Source: Pseudomonas sp. (GTDB lineage: Bacteria; Pseudomonadota; Gammaproteobacteria; Pseudomonadales; Pseudomonadaceae). From it: a stretch of DNA of 6,929 nt. Under the pieces are notes generated by a model. That model was not told the DNA's origin. It was given only the letters and a program-made list of their open reading frames with translations, and did not search any database. The DNA lies in contig DPSI01000233.1 in the NCBI GenBank assembly GCA_003527165.1, forward strand, positions 404 through 7,332, in the 5' to 3' direction. How positions within the stretch are numbered: the first letter of the stretch is position 1; every line of letters starts with the position of its first letter. Made by a program: the position numbers and the translations under genes. Below are positions 1 to 6,589 of this stretch, in pieces.

Positions 1-2
1 AT

Positions 3-284
3 CACCCGCGCTTCCCGCAGCGGGTCAATGCCGGCTTTTTGCAAGTCATCGACCGCCAGCACGCGAAGCTGCGGGTCTGGGAGCGTGGCGCGGGCGAAAC
101 CCAGGCGTGCGGCACCGGTGCCTGCGCCGCAGCCGTGGCCGCGATTCGCCAGGGCTGGATGGATTCACCGGTACAGATCGATCTACCAGGCGGCCGTCTG
201 TCCATCGAATGGGCAGGTCCGGGACAGCCGGTTATGATGACCGGCCCCGCCGTTCGCGTTTTCGAAGGACAAGTTCGCCTATGA
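3..284 (+). CDS. dapF: Diaminopimelate epimerase, C-terminal part (cut by window edge)
   Basis: This is the last 93 codons of DapF, which interconverts LL- and meso-2,6-diaminopimelate in the cytoplasm. It serves the lysine pathway and supplies meso-DAP for peptidoglycan. Seen: the RVNAGF segment at fragment residues 7-12, the ERGAGET segment at 27-33, and ACGTGAC at 35-41. C36 in that last motif (bases 108-110) corresponds to the second of the two catalytic cysteines of the family. The first cysteine and the N-terminal domain lie left of the window; the family is usually about 275 residues, so roughly a third is present. The TGA stop at 282-284 overlaps the ATG of the next gene (ATGA), implying translational coupling. 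The reading frame is clean to the edge, so the truncation is only the window boundary. Confidence 0.96.
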   Translation, partial: HPRFPQRVNAGFLQVIDRQHAKLRVWERGAGETQACGTGACAAAVAAIRQGWMDSPVQIDLPGGRLSIEWAGPGQPVMMTGPAVRVFEGQVRL

Positions 285-976
285 CCGAGCAAAACCAGGA
301 CACGCCGCATATGCCGGACGCTGAAACCGTCGCGGCCTATTTGCGAGCCCATCCCGAATTCTTTGTCGATCACGACGAGTTGATTCCCGAACTGCGCATC
401 CCGCATCTGCCCGGTGGCGCCGTGTCGCTGGTCGAACGTCAGGTCAAGCTCCTGCGTGAACGCAACATCGAGATGCGCCATCGCCTGTCGCAGTTGATGG
501 ATATGGCCCGCGACAACGACCGGCTGTTCGACAAGACCCGTCGGCTGGTCCTTGACCTTCTCGACGCCAACAGTCTGGAAGAAATCATCGGCGCGGTGGA
601 TGAGAGTCTGCGGCATGAGTTCCAGGTGCCCTACGTCAGCCTGATCCTGTTTAGCGAGTCGCCGTTACCGGTTGGCCGCAGCGTGACCGCCGCCGAGGCG
701 CAACAGGCCATCGGTGGCCTGCTCGGTACGGGCAAGACCGTCTGCGGTGTCCTGCGCCCGCATGAGCTGGCGTTTCTATTCGGCGAAGAGGAAAGCAGCG
801 GCATCGGCTCGGCCGCGGTGGTCGCACTCAACCAGCAGCAAGGCATTCTGGCGATCGGCAGCCAGGACCCGCAGCATTACAAGAGTTCGCTGGGCACGCT
901 GTTTCTCGGTTACATCGCCGAAGTGCTGACTCGGGTCCTGCCGCATTATTCCGCGCCGCTGCGCTCGGTACGTTAG
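281..976 (+). CDS. DUF484 family protein (YigA-like, GAF-like domain)
   Basis: A 231-residue cytoplasmic protein of the DUF484 family; E. coli yigA, also between dapF and xerC, belongs to it. The biochemical role is not established. Seen: an N-terminal conserved patch around residues 17-42 with [11 protein letters not shown] charged, probably coiled-coil helix follows at about 47-95, rich in Arg, Glu and Leu heptads. A GAF-like alpha/beta region then runs from about 96 to 222, with GSQDPQHY near residue 196. No signal peptide or membrane segment is visible. The start at 281 was chosen because it sits on the dapF stop as ATGA and has a GAAGGA-type ribosome site at 263-268. The open frame runs further upstream, but that part lies inside dapF. 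Family membership is confident; any signalling or regulatory role is inference from the GAF-like fold. Confidence 0.9.
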   Translation: MTEQNQDTPHMPDAETVAAYLRAHPEFFVDHDELIPELRIPHLPGGAVSLVERQVKLLRERNIEMRHRLSQLMDMARDNDRLFDKTRRLVLDLLDANSLEEIIGAVDESLRHEFQVPYVSLILFSESPLPVGRSVTAAEAQQAIGGLLGTGKTVCGVLRPHELAFLFGEEESSGIGSAAVVALNQQQGILAIGSQDPQHYKSSLGTLFLGYIAEVLTRVLPHYSAPLRSVR

Positions 977-1060
977 AAGCTGCAAGCTGCAAGCGAATCA
1001 GGGTCGTGGCTGACGCCGAAAGGCTGGTAAGTTTTTCCGCTTCTACTTGCAGCTTGAGGC
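977..1060. repeat. AAGCTGC direct repeats with inverted copies between DUF484 gene and xerC
   Basis: Directly after the DUF484 stop codon the 7-mer AAGCTGC occurs twice in tandem (977-990), followed by AAG. The reverse complement CTTGCAGCTT lies at 1046-1055. It pairs perfectly with AAGCTGCAAG at 977-986 or at 984-993, and a degenerate GGCTTGAG follows. This could form a long-looped hairpin of 10 bp. Intergenic AAGCTGCAAG/CTTGCAGCTT motifs of this kind are common between genes in Pseudomonas genomes. It may act as a weak attenuator or may be a remnant of a REP-like element. It is the only sizeable break in an otherwise overlapping gene block. No convincing promoter is visible in the gap. Confidence 0.6.
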
Positions 1061-1090
1061 TTGAGACTCGCAGCTGCCTTAGCGACCTAC

Positions 1091-1094
1091 GGAG
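1091..1094 (+). promoter_or_regulatory. Ribosome-binding site that fixes the GTG start of xerC
   Basis: GGAG ends five bases before the GTG at 1100-1102. It supports this start over the longer open frame from 1061, whose extra 13 codons run through the repeat region and lack family similarity. Confidence 0.65.
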
Positions 1095-1099
1095 CTTTC

Positions 1100-1999
1100 G
1101 TGCAAACCGATCTCGATGCCTATTTTCAGCACCTTCGCAGCGAGCGGCAGATGTCGCCCCATACGCTCGATGGCTATCGGCGCGACCTCATCAAGGTGAC
1201 GGGCTTCTGCCAAAGGCAGCACCTTGGAGAATGGGCCGAGCTGAAGAATTCGCACGTTCGCCAGCTGATCGCCGAACAGCATCGCCAAGGCCAGTCCGGT
1301 CGCAGCCTGGCGCGCCTGCTGTCATCGCTGCGTGGCCTTTACCGTTATCTCAACCAGGAAGGGCGCTGCACCCATGACCCGGCCGCTGGCATCTCCGCGC
1401 CCAAGGGTGAGAAGCGCCTGCCGCGCCTGCTCGACACCGACCGGGCAATGCAGCTGCTCGACGGTGGGATCGAGGATGATTTCATCGGCCACCGCGATCA
1501 GGCCATGCTTGAGCTGTTCTATTCTTCCGGACTGCGCCTGGCCGAGCTGGTCGGCCTGAATCTTGATCAGCTCGATCTGCCGGCCGGCCTGGTTCAGGTT
1601 CATGGCAAGGGCAACAAGGAGCGAGTACTGCCCGTCGGCCGCAAGGCCCGCGAAGCCTTACAGGCCTGGCTGCCATTGCGGGCGCTGAGCAATCCCACCG
1701 ATGGTGCGGTCTTTGTCAGCCAGCAGGGTCGTCGCCTCGGTGCCCGCGCGGTACAGCTGCGGGTGCGTCAGGCCAGCGTGCGTGAACTCGGCCAGCATCT
1801 GCATCCACACATGCTCCGACACAGCTTCGCCAGTCACATCCTCGAGTCTTCCCAGGACCTGCGCTCGGTGCAGGAGCTACTCGGTCACGCCGACATCGGC
1901 ACCACGCAGATCTATACGCACCTGGACTTTCAGCATTTGGCAAAGGTCTATGACCAAGCGCACCCGCGTGCCCGACGCAAACAGGACCATGAATCATGA
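1100..1999 (+). CDS. xerC: Site-specific tyrosine recombinase XerC
   Basis: A 299-residue cytoplasmic tyrosine recombinase. With XerD it resolves chromosome dimers at dif beside the FtsK septal translocase; the P. aeruginosa orthologue is also called sss. Seen: an N-terminal SAM-like core-binding domain (about 1-90) starting QTDLDAYF. The C-terminal catalytic domain carries the full active-site set: R146 in SGLRLAEL, K170 in HGKGNKER, H237 and R240 in HPHMLRHS, H263 in [10 protein letters not shown], and the nucleophile Y272 in IYTH. Length is normal for XerC (about 300). The start is GTG at 1100, chosen from the GGAG five bases upstream and because homologues begin at this point. The stop overlaps the next gene's ATG (ATGA at 1996-1999). 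Identification as XerC rather than XerD rests on the dapF–DUF484–xerC–yigB context and the short N-terminus. Confidence 0.95.
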   Translation: MQTDLDAYFQHLRSERQMSPHTLDGYRRDLIKVTGFCQRQHLGEWAELKNSHVRQLIAEQHRQGQSGRSLARLLSSLRGLYRYLNQEGRCTHDPAAGISAPKGEKRLPRLLDTDRAMQLLDGGIEDDFIGHRDQAMLELFYSSGLRLAELVGLNLDQLDLPAGLVQVHGKGNKERVLPVGRKAREALQAWLPLRALSNPTDGAVFVSQQGRRLGARAVQLRVRQASVRELGQHLHPHMLRHSFASHILESSQDLRSVQELLGHADIGTTQIYTHLDFQHLAKVYDQAHPRARRKQDHES

Positions 2000-2691
2000 G
2001 TATCCAGCTGATCACCTTCGACCTCGACGACACGCTTTGGGATGTCGCTCCGGTCATGCACAGCGCCGAAGCGACCTTGCGCGATTGGCTGGGACACAAC
2101 GCGCCGCGCCTGGGTGAGTTCACCACCGAGGCGCTGTGGGCCATCCGTGAACGGCTGCTGCAAGCCGATCCGGCGCTCAAGCACCGCCTCAGCGAGCTGC
2201 GGAGGCAGATTCTGTTCAACGCGCTGGAGCAGGCCGGTTATCAGCCAGCCGACGCGAAGGAGCTGGCGGAGGCAGGGTTCAGGGTCTTCCTCGAAGCACG
2301 GCACGCAGTCGAGCTGTTCCCCGAGGTGCATCCCACGCTGGAATTGCTCGCCAATCGCTACATGCTCGGTGTGCTGACCAATGGCAACGCCGACGTCAGC
2401 CGCCTGGGGTTAGCCGACTATTTCCGTTTCAGCCTCTGCGCGGAAGAGCTCGGGGTCGGCAAACCCGACCCACATCCGTTCCGTGAAGCACTCAAGCGCG
2501 GCGGTGTACAGGCGGCCCATGCCGTGCACATCGGCGATCATCCCAGTGATGATATCGGCGGCGCCCAGCGCGCCGGCATGCGTGCGATCTGGTTCAATCC
2601 CGGCGGCATCGAATGGCAGCACCCGGGCAGGCCAGACGCCGAAATCGGCAGCCTATCGGAACTGCCGCCGCTGCTCGACCGCTGGCACTGA
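1996..2691 (+). CDS. yigB: HAD-superfamily phosphatase, YigB-like
   Basis: A 231-residue cytoplasmic haloacid-dehalogenase hydrolase. E. coli YigB, in the same position after xerC, dephosphorylates FMN and the riboflavin-pathway intermediate 5-amino-6-(5-phosphoribitylamino)uracil; the same activity here is inferred from family and position. All four HAD motifs are visible. Motif I is FDLDDTLW with nucleophile D9 and acid/base D11. Motif II is LTNGN with T128/N129. Motif III is the lysine in GVGKPDP (K156). Motif IV is GDHPSDD with D181 and D186 for magnesium. A helical cap lies between motifs I and II (about 18-105). The ATG at 1996 overlaps the xerC stop, and AGGA at 1983-1986 is a suitable ribosome site nine bases before it. 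An upstream ATG at 1989 is out of frame. The last gene of the plus-strand block. Confidence 0.9.
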   Translation: MSIQLITFDLDDTLWDVAPVMHSAEATLRDWLGHNAPRLGEFTTEALWAIRERLLQADPALKHRLSELRRQILFNALEQAGYQPADAKELAEAGFRVFLEARHAVELFPEVHPTLELLANRYMLGVLTNGNADVSRLGLADYFRFSLCAEELGVGKPDPHPFREALKRGGVQAAHAVHIGDHPSDDIGGAQRAGMRAIWFNPGGIEWQHPGRPDAEIGSLSELPPLLDRWH

Positions 2692-2735
2692 TGACGCGCC
2701 GCGTTGAGATCGAAACACAAAACCATCGCGCAAAA

Positions 2736-2757
2736 AAGCCCGCGACAGGGCGGGCTT
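2736..2757. terminator. Bidirectional rho-independent terminator between yigB and sutA
   Basis: Perfect 8-bp stem AAGCCCGC (2736-2743) with GCGGGCTT (2750-2757) around a 6-base loop. On the minus strand it is followed by a run of six T (complement of 2732-2737), a canonical end for sutA. On the plus strand the tail is the weaker CTTCTTC, which would still serve the convergent yigB transcript. Confidence 0.9.
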
Positions 2758-2775
2758 CTTCGGTGGACAGGCGGC

Positions 2776-3105
2776 TCAGATAGGCCGACTGCCATATTTG
2801 CTGTCCGGCTTTTTCGGCGGATCGGCGACCACGTTGGGTTCGACTTCCTGCACACGCCCCCCTCGTGCGAGAAATTCTTCCATGGCGCGCGCCAGTTCAT
2901 CGCGCTCACGCTGCTTGGCCTCCAGGCTCGGCAACTCGTCGACGACGACCGTCTTGGCCTTCGCTTTCTTGGTCGTCGGGGTAGCACGCTCGCTGTCGGT
3001 CCCCTCGTTATCAGCGAGGTCGTCACCATCATCGGCAGCAGACAGCTCCTCGTCATCTTCCTCGTCGTTAACGTCCAGATCTTGTTCTAATTCTTCGTCG
3101 CTCAT
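2776..3105 (-). CDS. sutA: SutA, RNA polymerase-associated slow-growth factor
   Basis: A 109-residue acidic protein matching SutA, characterised in P. aeruginosa. That protein binds RNA polymerase directly and raises transcription of rRNA and housekeeping genes during slow growth and stationary phase. Seen: a low-complexity Asp/Glu-rich N-terminus (1-40, presumably disordered), a short lysine-rich linker (KKAKAK, 46-51), and an amphipathic helix about 59-82 (LPSLEAKQRERDE onward). A strongly conserved tail (83-109) contains VEPNVVADPPKKP and ends SKYGSRPI. The ATG at 3105 is chosen over a TTG two codons earlier because GAGG (3112-3115) lies six bases before it. A TATAAC -10-like box precedes it and a strong terminator follows, so it can be a single-gene transcript. 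The N-terminus diverges between species, but the helix and tail make the call firm. Confidence 0.9.
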   Translation of the reverse strand: MSDEELEQDLDVNDEEDDEELSAADDGDDLADNEGTDSERATPTTKKAKAKTVVVDELPSLEAKQRERDELARAMEEFLARGGRVQEVEPNVVADPPKKPDSKYGSRPI

Positions 3106-3134
3106 GTTCAACCTCGTACCTTGCCAAAGCGGAA

Positions 3135-3140
3135 GTTATA
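3135..3140 (-). promoter_or_regulatory. Candidate -10 box of the sutA promoter
   Basis: TATAAC on the minus strand lies 29 bases before the sutA start codon, inside the 74-bp gap after yjbQ, which is relatively AT-rich. No good -35 hexamer is found at 16-18 bp upstream, so the site may need an activator or another sigma factor. Only the hexamer and its position support it. Confidence 0.35.
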
Positions 3141-3179
3141 GCCCAGCGATGTGTTTTGTTCGCCATCGCCAAAAAAAAT

Positions 3180-3605
3180 TCAACTTGCCATCCCGTGCAG
3201 CGTCGCAAGGATCTGCCTGGCGCCACCTTGATCCCGGTGCTCGCCCAGATAGATGCCCTGCCAAGTCCCCAATGCCAGTCGCCCCTCGCTGACCGGTAAA
3301 CTCATCTGGCAACCAAGCAGGCTTGCCTTGAAGTGCGCCGGTAGATCGTCCGGCCCTTCGTATTCATGTTCGTAGCCACCCTGACCCTGCGGCACCAGGC
3401 GATTGAAAAACCGTTCGAAGTCGCGCCGCACCGCGCCGTCGGCATTCTCGTTGATGGTCAGCGAGGCCGATGTATGGCGCAGCCACAGGTGTAACAGACC
3501 GACCGGGCATTGTTGCAGTTCCGGTAGTTGTGCAAGCAACTCGTCGGTAATCAGGTGGAAACCTCGCGGCTTCGGACGCAGCGTGATCATTGTCTGTTGC
3601 CACAT
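3180..3605 (-). CDS. yjbQ: YjbQ/UPF0047 family protein
   Basis: A 141-residue cytoplasmic protein of the YjbQ (UPF0047, secondary thiamine-phosphate synthase-like) family. A weak thiamine-phosphate synthase activity has been reported for E. coli YjbQ, but the physiological role is unsettled. The three family signatures are present: [15 protein letters not shown] at residues 43-57, [15 protein letters not shown] at 84-98, and [13 protein letters not shown] at 113-125. The length is typical (about 140). The ATG at 3605 is chosen because a strong GGAGG (3613-3617) lies seven bases upstream. The open frame upstream of it runs through the amtB2 terminator and promoter region. It stands between the amtB2 terminator and sutA, on the same strand as both, with its own candidate -10 box, so it is probably transcribed separately from the transporters. 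Confidence 0.92.
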   Translation of the reverse strand: MWQQTMITLRPKPRGFHLITDELLAQLPELQQCPVGLLHLWLRHTSASLTINENADGAVRRDFERFFNRLVPQGQGGYEHEYEGPDDLPAHFKASLLGCQMSLPVSEGRLALGTWQGIYLGEHRDQGGARQILATLHGMAS

Positions 3606-3636
3606 GCTGACGCCTCCGTGAACACCTGACGGGCGC

Positions 3637-3642
3637 ATTCTA
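3637..3642 (-). promoter_or_regulatory. Candidate -10 box of the yjbQ promoter
   Basis: TAGAAT on the minus strand, 31 bases before the yjbQ start codon. The T-rich tail of the amtB2 terminator lies at the -35 distance (TTTGTT-like), only a partial match to TTGACA. The placement directly after a terminator makes a promoter here expected. Confidence 0.4.
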
Positions 3643-3663
3643 GCGCGGCGCCAGAAAAAACAA

Positions 3664-3683
3664 AGGGCGCCCATAGGCGCCCT
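3664..3683 (-). terminator. Rho-independent terminator of amtB2
   Basis: Perfect 8-bp stem AGGGCGCC (3664-3671) with GGCGCCCT (3676-3683) around a 4-base loop. Read on the minus strand it is followed by TTTGTTTTTT, and it lies 17 bases after the amtB2 stop codon. This is a classic intrinsic terminator closing the amtB1-amtB2 unit. Confidence 0.92.
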
Positions 3684-3700
3684 CGTCATTGCGCTGTCAA

Positions 3701-4954
3701 TCAACGCTTGCTGGTGAATTCCGGATAGGCTTCGAGGCCGCACTCGACCACGTCGACACCCTCGTATTCTTCTTCTTCACTGACGCGCAGGCCGAACACC
3801 GCCTTGATAATGCTCCAGACGATCAGGCTGGCGATAAACACCCAGGCGAAGATCGAAACCAGTCCCAGCAGCTGCGCACCAAAGGAGGCGTCGGCATTGG
3901 TCAGCGGCACCGCCAACAAGCCCCACATCCCAACCACACCGTGCACCGAAATAGCGCCGACCGGGTCATCGAGCTTGAGCTTGTCCAGGCCGAGAATGCT
4001 GAACACCACCAGCACGCCGCCCACGCCGCCGATCAGCACCGCCTGCAATGCGCTCGGCGTCAGCGGTTCGGCGGTGATCGCCACCAGGCCGGCCAATGCA
4101 CCGTTGAGCACCATGGTCAGATCGGACTTGCCGAACAGCAGGCGCGCGCAGATCAGCGCCGCAACCAGGCCACCGGCTGCCGCCATGTTGGTGTTGGTGA
4201 ACACCTGAGCGACGGCGTTGGCATCTTCGATGGTGCTCATGCGCAGCTGCGAGCCACCGTTGAAGCCGAACCAGCCCATCCACAGGATGAACGCGCCCAG
4301 CGTCGCTAACGGCAAGTTGGCACCAGGAATTGCATTGATCTGGCCGTTCGGACCGTACTTGCCCTTGCGTGGGCCCAGTAGCAGCACACCAGCCAGCGCA
4401 GCTGCGGCACCGGCCATGTGCACCAGACCCGAGCCGGCAAAGTCGAGGAAGCCTGCCGCGTCGAGGAAACCGCCACCCCACTTCCAAAAACCCTGGATCG
4501 GGTAAATGAAGCCGGTCATCACCACGGCGAAGGCGATGAAGGCCCAGAGCTTCATGCGCTCGGCCACTGCCCCGGACACCACCGACATGCAGGTCGCGGC
4601 AAACACGATCTGGAAGAAGAAGTCAGCGCGCGCGGAGTAGTACGGGGCGTCTTCACCCCCGGCGGCGACCACGTCTACCGCGTTCTCGTCGCCGATCAGG
4701 AAGCCCAGGCTCGGCAGGATGCCGCCCTCCGGGCTCGAGTACATGATGTAGTAGCCGATCACCAGATACATGATCGACGCCACGGCGTAGAGCACAATGT
4801 TCTTGGTGAGTATTTCGGCCGTGTTCTTTGCGCGGACCAGACCGGCTTCGAGCATGGCGAAACCAGCAGCCATCCACATCACCAGCGCGCCACAGATGAC
4901 GAAGTAGAACGTATCGAGTCCGTACTGGACGGGTATCAGTGCTGTGCTATCCAT
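3701..4954 (-). CDS. amtB2: Ammonium transporter AmtB2 (Amt family, no signal peptide)
   Basis: A 417-residue inner-membrane ammonium channel of the Amt/Mep/Rh family, with about eleven hydrophobic segments. Key residues, aligned by motif to E. coli AmtB: F118 (F107 gate), W159 (W148), D171 in FLDFAGSG (D160), twin histidines H179 in LVHMAG (H168) and H338 in SVHGVVG (H318), and W228/F231/S235 in WFGFNGGS (W212/F215/S219). The cytoplasmic C-terminus [12 protein letters not shown] resembles that which docks the PII protein GlnK in E. coli AmtB. Unlike amtB1 there is no cleavable leader: it begins [18 protein letters not shown] and goes straight into the first membrane helix. The [14 protein letters not shown] wording resembles the archaeal and cyanobacterial-like Amt subgroup. 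The start has AAGGTGA (4961-4967) six bases upstream. It follows amtB1 by 119 bp without a classical T-tailed terminator, so co-transcription is likely. Confidence 0.93.
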   Translation of the reverse strand: MDSTALIPVQYGLDTFYFVICGALVMWMAAGFAMLEAGLVRAKNTAEILTKNIVLYAVASIMYLVIGYYIMYSSPEGGILPSLGFLIGDENAVDVVAAGGEDAPYYSARADFFFQIVFAATCMSVVSGAVAERMKLWAFIAFAVVMTGFIYPIQGFWKWGGGFLDAAGFLDFAGSGLVHMAGAAAALAGVLLLGPRKGKYGPNGQINAIPGANLPLATLGAFILWMGWFGFNGGSQLRMSTIEDANAVAQVFTNTNMAAAGGLVAALICARLLFGKSDLTMVLNGALAGLVAITAEPLTPSALQAVLIGGVGGVLVVFSILGLDKLKLDDPVGAISVHGVVGMWGLLAVPLTNADASFGAQLLGLVSIFAWVFIASLIVWSIIKAVFGLRVSEEEEYEGVDVVECGLEAYPEFTSKR

Positions 4955-4974
4955 TTGTTATCACCTTTTCCGTC

Positions 4975-4988
4975 GCGCCTTGCGGCGC
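4975..4988 (-). promoter_or_regulatory. GCAA-tetraloop hairpin just ahead of the amtB2 ribosome-binding site
   Basis: GCGCC (4975-4979) pairs with GGCGC (4984-4988). On the mRNA (minus) strand the loop is GCAA, a stable GNRA tetraloop. The stem ends seven bases upstream of the AAGGTGA ribosome site of amtB2, so it could influence ribosome access or mark a processing site. Only the structure is visible; a role is inferred. Confidence 0.4.
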
Positions 4989-5009
4989 AGTTCGGTTTCA
5001 GGTCGTTTA

Positions 5010-5023
5010 GAAGCTAGCGCTTC
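5010..5023. repeat. Small inverted repeat in the amtB1-amtB2 spacer
   Basis: GAAGC (5010-5014) with GCTTC (5019-5023), 4-base loop. Flanking T and A runs can extend the pairing after one mismatch. It is the middle of three stem-loops in this spacer. It has no T-tail typical of a terminator. Confidence 0.4.
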
Positions 5024-5039
5024 AAAACGGCCTGTTAAG

Positions 5040-5062
5040 GCGCCCGGGTTGGCTCCGGGCGC
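5040..5062. repeat. GC-rich stem-loop after amtB1 stop codon
   Basis: GCGCCCGG (5040-5047) pairs perfectly with CCGGGCGC (5055-5062) around 7 bases, 11 bases after the amtB1 stop codon. On the minus strand the following bases are CTTAACAGGCCGTTTTG rather than a U run, so it is at most a leaky terminator. It may protect the amtB1 3' end or reduce read-through to amtB2. Confidence 0.6.
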
Positions 5063-5073
5063 ACTCCGTGTGC

Positions 5074-6441
5074 TTACAGGTTGTAGCCGCGCTCGTTGTG
5101 CAGGCTGAGATCGAGGCCGATGGTTTCTTCTTCTTCGCTGACCCGCAGGCCCATCACCACATCGATCACCTTGAGAATTACGAAAGTGACGATGGCGGTG
5201 TAGACGACCGTGAAGAGCACGCCCTTGAACTGGATCCACAGCTGCAGTGCGATGTTTTCCACCTCACCGAAGCCGCCCAGGGCCGGGGCCGCGAACACAC
5301 CAGTGAGCAGCGCACCGACGATGCCGCCGATGCCATGCACACCAAAGGCGTCCAGGGAGTCGTCGTAACCGAGCTTGCGTTTCAGACTGGTGGCACAGAA
5401 GAAGCAGATAACACCCGAGGCCAGGCCGATGATCAGCGCCCCCATCGGGCCGACCGTGCCGGCCGCCGGGGTAATCGCGACCAGGCCGGCAACCACGCCC
5501 GAGGCAATGCCCAGAGCGCTGGGTTTACCGTGAGTCAGCCACTCGGCGAACATCCAAGCCAGTGCCGCTGCGGCCGTCGCGATCTGAGTGACCAGCATGG
5601 CCATCCCGGCAGTGCCGTTGGCGCCCAACGAGGAACCGGCGTTGAAGCCGAACCAGCCGACCCACAGCATCGCCGCGCCGATCAAGGTCAGGCCGAGGTT
5701 ATGCGGCGCCATGGGCGTGGTGGGGAAGCCCTTGCGCTTGCCGAGCACGATGCACGCCACCAGGCCGGCAATACCAGCGTTGATATGCACCACGGTGCCG
5801 CCAGCGAAGTCGAGCACACCCCAGTCCCACATCAGACCGCCGTCGCCGCCCCAGACCATATGCGCGATGGGCGCGTAGACCAGGGTGAACCAGACGCCCA
5901 TGAACACCAGCATCGCAGAGAACTTCATGCGCTCGGCAAAGGCACCGACGATGAGGGCCGGAGTAATGATGGCGAACGTCATCTGAAAGGTGATGAACAC
6001 GCTCTCCGGAACGCTGCCGGTGAGGCTGTCTGGCGTCAGGCCGCTGAGGAAAGCACGACCGAGAAGGCCGACGAAGGAATTGAGGTTGGTGACACCCGCT
6101 TCCATGCCGGCCGTGTCAAAGGCCAGGCTGTAGCCGTAGACCATCCAGAGAATGCTCATCAGACCGGTGATGGCGAAGCACTGCATCATCACCGACAGAA
6201 TGTTCTTGGAGCGGACCATGCCGCCGTAGAACAGCGCCAGACCGGGGAGGGTCATCAGCAGAACCAGCGCGGTGGAGGTGCCGAGCCAGGAGGCCCCGGC
6301 GCTGTCCAGCACCAGCGGAGCCTGGTGGCCCAGAAGGGCCGGTGTTCCGGTCTGCGCCTGAGCGGCGCCGGCGCCGATAAGACAGAGTGTGGGAAGGACG
6401 AGGCCCGCGGCCCCGATAAGTCGGTTTCCAAGCTGCGACAT
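5074..6441 (-). CDS. amtB1: Ammonium transporter AmtB1 (with signal peptide)
   Basis: A 455-residue inner-membrane Amt channel that conducts ammonia/ammonium inward for assimilation. It starts with a cleavable leader: NR at 6-7, a hydrophobic core of about 8-23, and a likely cut after AQA at 27-29, as in E. coli AmtB. Motif-aligned residues: F152/F156 (gate), W197 in MVWGGD, D211 in VLDFAGG, twin histidines H219 in VVHINA and H369 in GVHGIGG, and W263/F266/S270 in WFGFNAGS. The tail [12 protein letters not shown] resembles the GlnK-docking C-terminus. The ATG at 6441 was chosen because TAGGGGG (6451-6457) lies nine bases before it and the leader begins there. The longer open frame to 6540 adds 33 codons without family likeness. 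In most pseudomonads glnK sits just upstream; here it is absent and a hairpin-rich gap and a leuB fragment follow instead. Expected control is NtrC/sigma-54 under nitrogen limitation. Confidence 0.95.
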   Translation of the reverse strand: MSQLGNRLIGAAGLVLPTLCLIGAGAAQAQTGTPALLGHQAPLVLDSAGASWLGTSTALVLLMTLPGLALFYGGMVRSKNILSVMMQCFAITGLMSILWMVYGYSLAFDTAGMEAGVTNLNSFVGLLGRAFLSGLTPDSLTGSVPESVFITFQMTFAIITPALIVGAFAERMKFSAMLVFMGVWFTLVYAPIAHMVWGGDGGLMWDWGVLDFAGGTVVHINAGIAGLVACIVLGKRKGFPTTPMAPHNLGLTLIGAAMLWVGWFGFNAGSSLGANGTAGMAMLVTQIATAAAALAWMFAEWLTHGKPSALGIASGVVAGLVAITPAAGTVGPMGALIIGLASGVICFFCATSLKRKLGYDDSLDAFGVHGIGGIVGALLTGVFAAPALGGFGEVENIALQLWIQFKGVLFTVVYTAIVTFVILKVIDVVMGLRVSEEEETIGLDLSLHNERGYNL

Positions 6442-6450
6442 GAAATAGTA

Positions 6451-6457
6451 CCCCCTA
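6451..6457 (-). promoter_or_regulatory. Ribosome-binding site of amtB1
   Basis: TAGGGGG on the minus strand, nine bases before the ATG at 6441. It decides this start over the longer open frame extending to 6540. Confidence 0.7.
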
Positions 6458-6462
6458 TGCAA

Positions 6463-6498
6463 TCTCGCAGTTGCGAAGGTTTTACCGCAATTGCGAGA
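6463..6498 (-). promoter_or_regulatory. 13-bp inverted repeat directly upstream of the amtB1 ribosome-binding site
   Basis: Arms at 6463-6475 (TCTCGCAGTTGCG) and 6486-6498 (CGCAATTGCGAGA) match as inverted repeats at 12 of 13 positions around a 10-base loop. The inner part CGCAATTGCG (6486-6495) is itself a perfect palindrome. The repeat ends five bases before the amtB1 ribosome site. It could be an RNA stem controlling translation or a dimeric DNA operator. The same stretch also contains a weak sigma-54-like arrangement: on the minus strand, GG (6486-6485) and GC (6474-6473) separated by exactly ten bases. Matches beyond those invariant pairs are modest. Confidence 0.5.
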
Positions 6499-6563
6499 CG
6501 CGCAAGAGGAAAGCGCGCCGACAGCGCAACATTCTTGCAACGGTCAGGTCACAAAACGTTCAA

Positions 6564-6589
6564 GGCGCAAGATCATTCGATCCTGCGCC
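6564..6589 (-). terminator. Strong stem-loop, possible terminator upstream of amtB1
   Basis: Arms at 6564-6574 and 6579-6589 pair over 11 bp with a 4-base loop. On the minus-strand transcript the single non-Watson-Crick position is a G·U pair, while on the plus strand it would be A·C. That favours a minus-strand RNA. The sequence after it is TTGAACGTTTTG, moderately T-rich rather than a clean U tract. It could end transcription of whatever gene truly precedes amtB1, or be a regulatory leader structure. Confidence 0.45.

Noticed and set aside
2704..3090. Plus-strand open frame of 128 codons over sutA.
   Set aside because: It begins inside the terminator region and lies antisense to the conserved SutA tail; no recognisable product.
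3171..3209. Possible terminator at the end of yjbQ (CTTGC/GCAAG arms followed by T8 on the minus strand).
   Set aside because: The stem is only 5 bp with a 16-base loop, lies within the coding end, and the T run is separated from it by five bases; too weak to call.
3689..4309. 206-codon plus-strand open frame opposite amtB2.
   Set aside because: Antisense shadow of amtB2 with the same His/Gln-rich composition as other shadows and no ribosome site or family likeness.
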